From Clostridia bacterium (GTDB lineage Bacteria > Bacillota_A > Clostridia > Christensenellales > Aristaeellaceae), in the NCBI GenBank assembly GCA_017525805.1, contig JAFXSH010000157.1, positions 1 to 44,446 on the forward strand: a stretch of 44,446 nucleotides of DNA. Direction: 5' to 3'. This document shows, piece by piece, positions 39,351-44,446 of this stretch; within the stretch, counting starts at the first letter, position 1, and every line of letters starts with the position of its first letter. The notes beneath the pieces are model-generated. The model saw nothing but the letters and a program-made list of their open reading frames with translations. It had not been told where the DNA came from and did no database searches. The translations under genes were made by a program, and so were the position numbers.

Positions 39351-40232
39351 GTGACGGCGTTCCTGCGTTTTCTCATTAACGGCGTGAGCTTAGGCAGCGT
39401 GTATGCCATTATCGCGTTGGGCTACACCATGGTGTACGGCATCGCCAAAATGCTGAATTTTGCCCATGGCGATGTCATCATGGTCGGCGCTTACATTTCC
39501 TATTGCGGCATGCAATATTGGGGCTTTCCCCCGGTGGCGTCTATCCTGGCCGCCATGGTGGTCTGCACGGTGCTTGGCATCACCATTGAGGGGCTTGCCT
39601 ACCGCCCCCTGCGCCAGGCAGCCAGCCTGGCGGTGCTCATTACGGCCATCGGCATGAGCTATCTGCTGCAAAACGTGGCGCTTATGATCTGGGGGTCCAA
39701 TCCCAAATCATTCCCCCAGACCTTTATTAACGGTGCTACGCTGAACTTAGGCGATATGAGCATCTCCAGCGCCACTATCATCACCATCCTGGCCAACGTG
39801 GTCATCATGGTGGCCCTGACCTTGTTCACGGCCAAAACAAAAATGGGCAAGGCCATGCGCTGCGTCAGTGAGGACCGGGGCGCGGCGGAGCTGATGGGCA
39901 TCAATGTGAACCGCACCATTTCCGTCACCTTCGCCATCGGCTCGGCTCTGGCGGCTATCGCCGGGGTGCTGCTGTGCTCCTCTTATCCCATTTTGCAGCC
40001 CACCACCGGCTCCATGCCGGGCATCAAGGCGTTCACGGCGGCTGTGTTCGGCGGCATCGGCTCCATTCCCGGCGCCATGCTCGGGGGCGTGCTGCTGGGC
40101 GTGATCGAAATCTTCGGCAAAGCCTACATTTCCACGGAGTTAGGCGACGCTATCGTATTCGCCGTATTGATCGTGGTGCTGCTGGTGAAGCCCTCCGGAT
40201 TGCTGGGCAAGCCGGTGCGAGAGAAGGTGTGA
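39351..40232 (+). CDS. livH: Branched-chain amino-acid ABC permease (LivH-like)
   Basis: The 293-residue membrane protein has about eight helices and the LivH motifs NGVSLGSVYAIIALGYTMVYGI near the start, NFAHGDVIMVGAY, and EDRGAAELMGINVNRTI with GGIGSIPGAMLGG near the end. It forms the pore with LivM. The GTG at 39351 is chosen because AGGAG lies ten bases upstream; the in-frame GTG at 39333 would place the site inside the gene. livM begins 4 bases after the stop. Confidence 0.88.
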   Translation: MTAFLRFLINGVSLGSVYAIIALGYTMVYGIAKMLNFAHGDVIMVGAYISYCGMQYWGFPPVASILAAMVVCTVLGITIEGLAYRPLRQAASLAVLITAIGMSYLLQNVALMIWGSNPKSFPQTFINGATLNLGDMSISSATIITILANVVIMVALTLFTAKTKMGKAMRCVSEDRGAAELMGINVNRTISVTFAIGSALAAIAGVLLCSSYPILQPTTGSMPGIKAFTAAVFGGIGSIPGAMLGGVLLGVIEIFGKAYISTELGDAIVFAVLIVVLLVKPSGLLGKPVREKV

Positions 40233-40236
40233 CGGG

Positions 40237-41307
40237 ATGAAGATAACAAAAGCCAAGCGGAAGCGCCTGATTTACACCGCCGTTACCTTCGCCCTGGTGA
40301 TTATCGCCTTTTTCGTGCTGCAATCCATGATCGAAAGCAAAACCATCACCCGCTCCCTGAAAGGCCAGCTGGTGCCCATCTGCTGCTGGATCGTGATGGC
40401 CGTTTCTTTGAATCTGGTGGTCGGCATTTCCGGCGAGCTTTCCTTAGGCCATGCGGGCTTCATGAGCGTGGGGGCTTACACTGGCGCGGTAATCAGCGGA
40501 TTGCTGCTGCATGTGTACAAAATTGAGGATACCACCCTCCGTCTGGTTGTCGCCATTGTGGCAGGCGGGCTGATGGCCGGGATCATAGGCGCGCTGATCG
40601 GCATTCCCGTGCTGCGCCTGCGGGGCGACTATTTAGCCATCGTGACCCTGGCTTTCGGCGAAATCATCCGCAACCTGGTGAACGTGCTGTACATCGGCAC
40701 TGGCAACGGACGGCTGTACGCGTCGTTCCTGACCAAGAAGCTGCCCGATGGCGTGACCATGCTTGTGGACGGGGCCAAAGGCGCGGTGAAAATCAAGCCC
40801 ATTTCCACCTTTACCGCCGGGTTCATCCTGATTTTGATCACGCTGGTGGTGGTGCTGAACCTGATCAATTCCCGCGCGGGCCGGGCCATCAAAGCCTGCC
40901 GGGACAACCGCATCGCGGCGGAAAGCATGGGTGTAAACGTAACAAAATATAAAATGATGGCTTTTGTCACCGCCGCCGTGCTGGCGGGCATGGCCGGGGC
41001 ACTGTACGGCCTCAATTCCTCCACGGTGGTGCCCACCCAGTTTACCTTCAATCAGAGCATCAACGTGCTGGTGTTCGTGGTGCTGGGCGGCCTGGGCAAC
41101 GTGCTGGGCAGCGTCATTTCCGCCACGTTCCTCACCATCCTGCCCGAAATGCTGCGCGCCTTCGCGGATTACCGCATGCTGGTATACGCCGTGGTGCTGA
41201 TCCTGGTGATGATCTTCACCAACAACCCCACCATCCGATCCTTCGTGAACCGGCTGATCGCCCCCTTCAAAAAGAAGGAATCCACGCCGGGAGGTGACGC
41301 GCAATGA
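40237..41307 (+). CDS. livM: Branched-chain amino-acid ABC permease (LivM-like)
   Basis: The 356-residue permease has about nine helices and the LivM motifs NLVVGISGELSLGHAGFMSVGAY (about residues 54-76), LRGDYLAIVTLAFGEIIRN and ACRDNRIAAESMGVNVTKYK. It pairs with LivH. Its last codons (ATGA) overlap the LivG start. The C-terminal tail is basic and ends EKKESTPGG-like. Confidence 0.88.
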   Translation: MKITKAKRKRLIYTAVTFALVIIAFFVLQSMIESKTITRSLKGQLVPICCWIVMAVSLNLVVGISGELSLGHAGFMSVGAYTGAVISGLLLHVYKIEDTTLRLVVAIVAGGLMAGIIGALIGIPVLRLRGDYLAIVTLAFGEIIRNLVNVLYIGTGNGRLYASFLTKKLPDGVTMLVDGAKGAVKIKPISTFTAGFILILITLVVVLNLINSRAGRAIKACRDNRIAAESMGVNVTKYKMMAFVTAAVLAGMAGALYGLNSSTVVPTQFTFNQSINVLVFVVLGGLGNVLGSVISATFLTILPEMLRAFADYRMLVYAVVLILVMIFTNNPTIRSFVNRLIAPFKKKESTPGGDAQ

Positions 41308-42164
41308 GCCAGCAGAAAATAAAGCATCGCAGCGACACGAAAATGGTGCCCGTTCCTTCCCAAAGCATCGTGCCCGAGCGCGACATCAACGATATCCCCG
41401 TGCTGGAAACCCGTCATTTAGGCATCGAGTTCGGCGGCCTGAAAGCCGTGGACGACTTCAACCTGACCATCGGCAAAACGGAAATTGCCGGGCTGATCGG
41501 CCCTAACGGGGCAGGCAAGACTACAGTTTTCAACCTGATCACCAAGGTGTACGAGCCCACCAGCGGCGCGGCCCTGATCAACGGGCGGGACCTGCACGGC
41601 CTGAGCATCACCCAGGCCAGCAAGCTGGGCATCGCACGCACGTTCCAGAACATCCGCCTGTTCGATAAAATGACGGTGGAAGAAAACGTGCGCATCGGCC
41701 TGCACAACCGGATCAAATACGATATGTTCAGCGGCATCCTGCGCCTGCCCCGGTACTGGATCCAGGAAAACAAGCAGCACGAAAAAGCTTTAGAGCTGCT
41801 GCACATCTTCGATATGGAAAAGCTGGCTGACGAGGAAGCGGGCAGCCTGCCCTACGGGGCCCAGCGCCGCCTGGAAATCGTGCGCGCCCTGGCCACCGAT
41901 CCCAAGCTCCTTTTGCTGGACGAACCGGCGGCGGGCATGAATCCCCGGGAAACCGAGGAGTTGATGGAAAACATCGCCAAGATCAGGGATCAATTCCAAA
42001 TCGCCATCCTGCTCATCGAACATGACATGAACCTGGTCATGGGCGTGTGCGAGGGCATCTGCGTGCTGAACTTTGGCCGGGTCATCGCCAAGGGCACCGC
42101 GGACGAGATTCAGCGCAATCCCGTGGTGATCGAAGCCTATTTGGGCAAGAAGAAGGAGGGCTGA
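41304..42164 (+). CDS. livG: Branched-chain amino-acid ABC ATPase (LivG-like)
   Basis: The 286-residue ATPase has Walker A GPNGAGKTT, the ARTFQNIRLFDKMTVEEN Q-loop region, a signature-like LPYGAQRRLEIVRALA in place of LSGGQ, and Walker B LLLLDEPAAGMNP. This matches LivG. It carries an unusual N-terminal extension of about 34 residues (MSQQKIKHRSDTKMVPVPSQ is its start) before the core begins at LETRHLGIEFGG. LivF follows after 2 bases. Confidence 0.9.
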   Translation: MSQQKIKHRSDTKMVPVPSQSIVPERDINDIPVLETRHLGIEFGGLKAVDDFNLTIGKTEIAGLIGPNGAGKTTVFNLITKVYEPTSGAALINGRDLHGLSITQASKLGIARTFQNIRLFDKMTVEENVRIGLHNRIKYDMFSGILRLPRYWIQENKQHEKALELLHIFDMEKLADEEAGSLPYGAQRRLEIVRALATDPKLLLLDEPAAGMNPRETEELMENIAKIRDQFQIAILLIEHDMNLVMGVCEGICVLNFGRVIAKGTADEIQRNPVVIEAYLGKKKEG

Positions 42165-42166
42165 CC

Positions 42167-42895
42167 ATGACGGATATCCAACAGGCGGCCCCGCTGCTTC
42201 GGGTCAACGATATTCATGTATATTATGGAGCCATCCACGCCATCAAGGGGATTTCCCTGGAAGTGTACGAAAACGAGATCGTTACCCTGATCGGCGCCAA
42301 TGGCGCGGGCAAAACCACCACCCTGAATACCATCGTCGGTTTGCTCAAGCCCCGGCAGGGCAGCATCGAGCTGAACGGAACCCCCATCCAGGGCGTCGGC
42401 GCCAGCAAAATGGTGTTCAAGGGCTTGGCCCTCTGCCCTGAGGGCCGCCGCATCTTCCAGCAGATGACGGTTAAGGAAAACTTGGAAATGGGCGCGTTCA
42501 GCCGCCCCAACACGGAAATCGAAGCGAGTTTGGAGGAAATGTTCCAGCGCTTCCCCCGCCTCAAAGAGCGCGAAAAGCAAATCGCGGGCACCCTGTCCGG
42601 CGGCGAGCAGCAGATGCTGGCCATGGCCCGGGCCCTGATGAGCCGCCCCAAGCTGCTGATGCTGGACGAGCCCTCCATGGGCCTGGCCCCCATCCTGGTA
42701 GAGCAGATTTTCGATATCATTACCGAGCTGCACCAGGGCGGAGCCACCATCCTGCTGGTAGAGCAGAACGCCCAAATGGCCCTGCGCGTCGCCAACCGGG
42801 CCTACGTCATGGAAACGGGCCTGATCACCATGCAGGGCCCGGCGGAGGAATTGCTGCATAACGACGCCGTACAGAAAGCATACCTGGGGTCGTGA
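42167..42895 (+). CDS. livF: Branched-chain amino-acid ABC ATPase (LivF-like)
   Basis: The 242-residue ATPase has Walker A GANGAGKTT, the LCPEGRRIFQQMTVKENLEMGAF Q-loop region, the signature LSGGEQQMLAMARALM and Walker B LLMLDEPSMGLAP. All of these are standard for LivF. GAAGGAGG precedes the ATG at 42167. It is the last gene of the livJHMGF operon and is followed by a long hairpin. Confidence 0.92.
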   Translation: MTDIQQAAPLLRVNDIHVYYGAIHAIKGISLEVYENEIVTLIGANGAGKTTTLNTIVGLLKPRQGSIELNGTPIQGVGASKMVFKGLALCPEGRRIFQQMTVKENLEMGAFSRPNTEIEASLEEMFQRFPRLKEREKQIAGTLSGGEQQMLAMARALMSRPKLLMLDEPSMGLAPILVEQIFDIITELHQGGATILLVEQNAQMALRVANRAYVMETGLITMQGPAEELLHNDAVQKAYLGS

Positions 42896-42902
42896 TATAG
42901 GT

Positions 42903-42943
42903 GGGGGAAACCATTCTTTGGAGGCCAAAGAATGGTTTCCCCC
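42903..42943 (+). terminator. Long perfect hairpin ending the liv operon (19-bp stem)
   Basis: GGGGGAAACCATTCTTTGG (42903-42921) pairs perfectly with 42925-42943 around an AGG loop. No T-run follows, but the stem is very stable. It is the complete version of the arm found alone at 4508-4529. Confidence 0.7.
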
Positions 42944-43004
42944 TTCCGCAGCCTCAATCGGCGCAAGTCCGCACAGCGGACATTGCTTGTTTCGGCTGAT
43001 CTCA

Positions 43005-43042
43005 CCTCGGACAGAACATCCGCCGCAGGCGGCTGTCCGAGG
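43005..43042. repeat. Palindrome in the gap after the liv operon
   Basis: CCTCGGACAG (43005-43014) pairs with CTGTCCGAGG (43033-43042), and inside it CCGCC pairs with GGCGG around GCA. It may be an REP-like element or the terminator of the minus-strand gene that ends at 43124. The 228-base gap 42896-43123 otherwise holds only the hairpin at 42903. Confidence 0.55.
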
Positions 43043-43123
43043 TTCGTCCCCTTCCGAGAAAGCCACCTGATAAGCTCACGCTGATTCAAAAACGGATTCT
43101 GCGGGAGCTTTTTTCGTATGGAA

Positions 43124-44446
43124 TTATCGGAAAGTTGCGTCGATCAGCGTACCGTCCACGGCATTGATCAGAGCATAGCAGGAATACCCCTGCCGGACGG
43201 CGGATGTGTCCTGATACAGGATCATCCATGTCGGAACAAAGACCATCCCATCCGCTTTGTTCTCCGCGCGAACAGCCTCATAAGTCAGCGCAGCCTGCTG
43301 AATGGCCTTGATTTCTTCGTCGCGCCCGAAAATGGAACGGCCCATCTCCTTCGTCAGCTTTTCGATGGCCGCGTCGGGCGTGATCAGGGTTTCCGGCGTA
43401 TAGACGATCCCGCCCCGGTTGAATTGATTCCGGATATTAGCGTACACGATGCCCCGGCTGTTTACATAGAAGATCGCGCCATACCGGCCCCCCGCCACTG
43501 TCGTTTCCACGCCAAGGGGACTGTAATGCAGATAATAGCCTTCCTCACTGGCGGGAATGGCGCTGTAATCATAGGGCTGGTAATCGTCATCCACCAGCAG
43601 TTCCCCATCCACAATGGCCTTTTCCCAAATCGCGCCCATGGTTTGGATGCGATCCAGGCTCATATCCAGCGCTTCGTCGCAGACATACTGATTGCAGGCC
43701 ATGCCCAATTTTTCCATCAGTTCTTCCGCCTGGGCCTGGGCCTTCGCCAGCGTGATACCGGACAATTCCGTTTTTTCCAGGGTGAATTCTCCCCGATGGT
43801 TTTCCCATTCCCGCACCCAGATGATCTCAACGATCACGCCGGAATCAGAATCGGCGTAAGCGTCGTCCGCGTATTCTTTGTAATACAGCGCTTCCGGGGA
43901 AAGGGACAGCCTGGCGTGATCCGCAAATAATACATCCTTGTCATCTTTATAGCGAATATCCATGGCGTCCGCGCCGTCCTTCGCGCCCGTGCCGTTGAAC
44001 CATTCCGGGTTTACTGTTTTGGTGAAATCCGCTTCCACCGCCCGATACACGGGCAGCGTCCCCGTTTCCCGGTACGCTTCGGGAACCACCAGTTCATAGC
44101 CGTCCTGTTCAATGACGGACACAGGAGACATTTCGGTTTTTTCGGCGGAGGGGTTCAGAACGGTGGGGATGCAGGAAACCGTCCAATCCCCCTGCACTCT
44201 GGTTCCGTCCATCTTTTCGCCGTTTTCGTTCATCTGCCAGACCCAGCTTTCCATCATGATCTGGTAGCTGACGCCCTCATTGACGGCGAACCCGTCCGAC
44301 GCTTCAAAGGAGAAGGTCACGGAGCCGTCTTCATTGGCGATATCGTAGTAGCCGATGCAGCCGGGCATCAGCATGGTTCCCTCGTCCACGCCGATTTTGG
44401 TCGGCATGGAATCCGTCGTAAACATTCTTCCGCCGGAGGCTTTGGC
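43124..44446 (-). CDS. Protein of unknown function, 5' end outside the window (DUF6034-like?)
   Basis: The frame stays open from the stop at 43124 through the window edge, so at least 440 residues are present and the start is missing. The visible part is acidic and strand-rich, with no membrane segment. It contains SVIEQDGYELVVPEAYRETG, HRGEFTLEKTELSGITLAKAQ (two nearby stretches) and YSPLGVETTVAGGRYGAIFYVNSRGI. It ends GYSCYALINAVDGTLIDATF. The late part resembles the PepSY/YycI-type pattern of extracytoplasmic Firmicutes proteins, often lipoproteins. A DUF6034-type assignment is a guess from memory. The export signal would lie beyond the window. Confidence 0.6.
   Translation of the reverse strand, partial: AKASGGRMFTTDSMPTKIGVDEGTMLMPGCIGYYDIANEDGSVTFSFEASDGFAVNEGVSYQIMMESWVWQMNENGEKMDGTRVQGDWTVSCIPTVLNPSAEKTEMSPVSVIEQDGYELVVPEAYRETGTLPVYRAVEADFTKTVNPEWFNGTGAKDGADAMDIRYKDDKDVLFADHARLSLSPEALYYKEYADDAYADSDSGVIVEIIWVREWENHRGEFTLEKTELSGITLAKAQAQAEELMEKLGMACNQYVCDEALDMSLDRIQTMGAIWEKAIVDGELLVDDDYQPYDYSAIPASEEGYYLHYSPLGVETTVAGGRYGAIFYVNSRGIVYANIRNQFNRGGIVYTPETLITPDAAIEKLTKEMGRSIFGRDEEIKAIQQAALTYEAVRAENKADGMVFVPTWMILYQDTSAVRQGYSCYALINAVDGTLIDATFR

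Overview
The window is bacterial and looks like a Clostridia-class Firmicute, probably a gut or rumen lineage. The evidence is strong AGGAGG-type ribosome binding sites, TTGACA/TATAAT-like promoters, a ferredoxin-fused EtfA with a GlcD-type lactate dehydrogenase, a GH29 fucosidase, a SUV3-type helicase, and Clostridia small families such as DUF3791, DUF4867, TnpV and DUF3847. The chromosomal part is GC-rich. The first ~4.4 kb is visibly less so and is a mobile element. No rRNA and no CRISPR array were seen.

Layout. (1) 1-4.4 kb: the right-hand part of a mobilizable element, with an IS256-like transposase fragment, a MobA/MobL relaxase, a hairpin-rich putative oriT, DUF3847, a ParM/ParR-like pair and TnpV. 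It seems to interrupt the terminator of the next operon. (2) 4.5-8.3 kb: a sugar operon on the minus strand (FGGY/xylulokinase, DUF4867, FucI-like isomerase). (3) 8.5-14.3 kb: a diguanylate cyclase, an oligopeptide-binding lipoprotein, AraM/EgsA and TrmO. (4) 14.4-19.6 kb: a MATE exporter, tRNA-Gln and tRNA-Glu, DUF1294, a second diguanylate cyclase and a GH29 fucosidase. (5) 19.6-23.7 kb, minus strand: a compact RiPP-like operon. Its order is HprK-like kinase, a 33-residue precursor with a YxxP leader motif, GT2 glycosyltransferase, PqqD-like recognition protein, soluble S24/S26 peptidase and NTP_transf_5 nucleotidyltransferase. The parts match tailoring enzymes of paeninodin- and pseudomycoidin-type lasso clusters, but no lasso cyclase, B2 peptidase or exporter is present. 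This is the best candidate for an undescribed system. (6) 23.8-27.9 kb: a DUF3791 pair (one member frameshifted), a P-loop/CYTH fusion and a divergent SUV3-like helicase. (7) 28.3-34.0 kb: EamA and MATE transporters, then an electron-bifurcating lactate dehydrogenase operon (EtfB, ferredoxin-EtfA, GlcD-like). (8) 34.1-37.4 kb: TrmH-like methylase, a 721-residue modular unknown and a 75-residue unknown. (9) 37.7-42.9 kb: a double-glycine Cys-rich peptide and a full branched-chain amino-acid-type ABC system (LivJHMGF). (10) 43.1-44.4 kb: a partial protein of unknown function.

Intergenic DNA is rich in long perfect hairpins. Several share one design (GAAACC..TCTTTGG arms), which suggests a genome-wide terminator or palindrome family.
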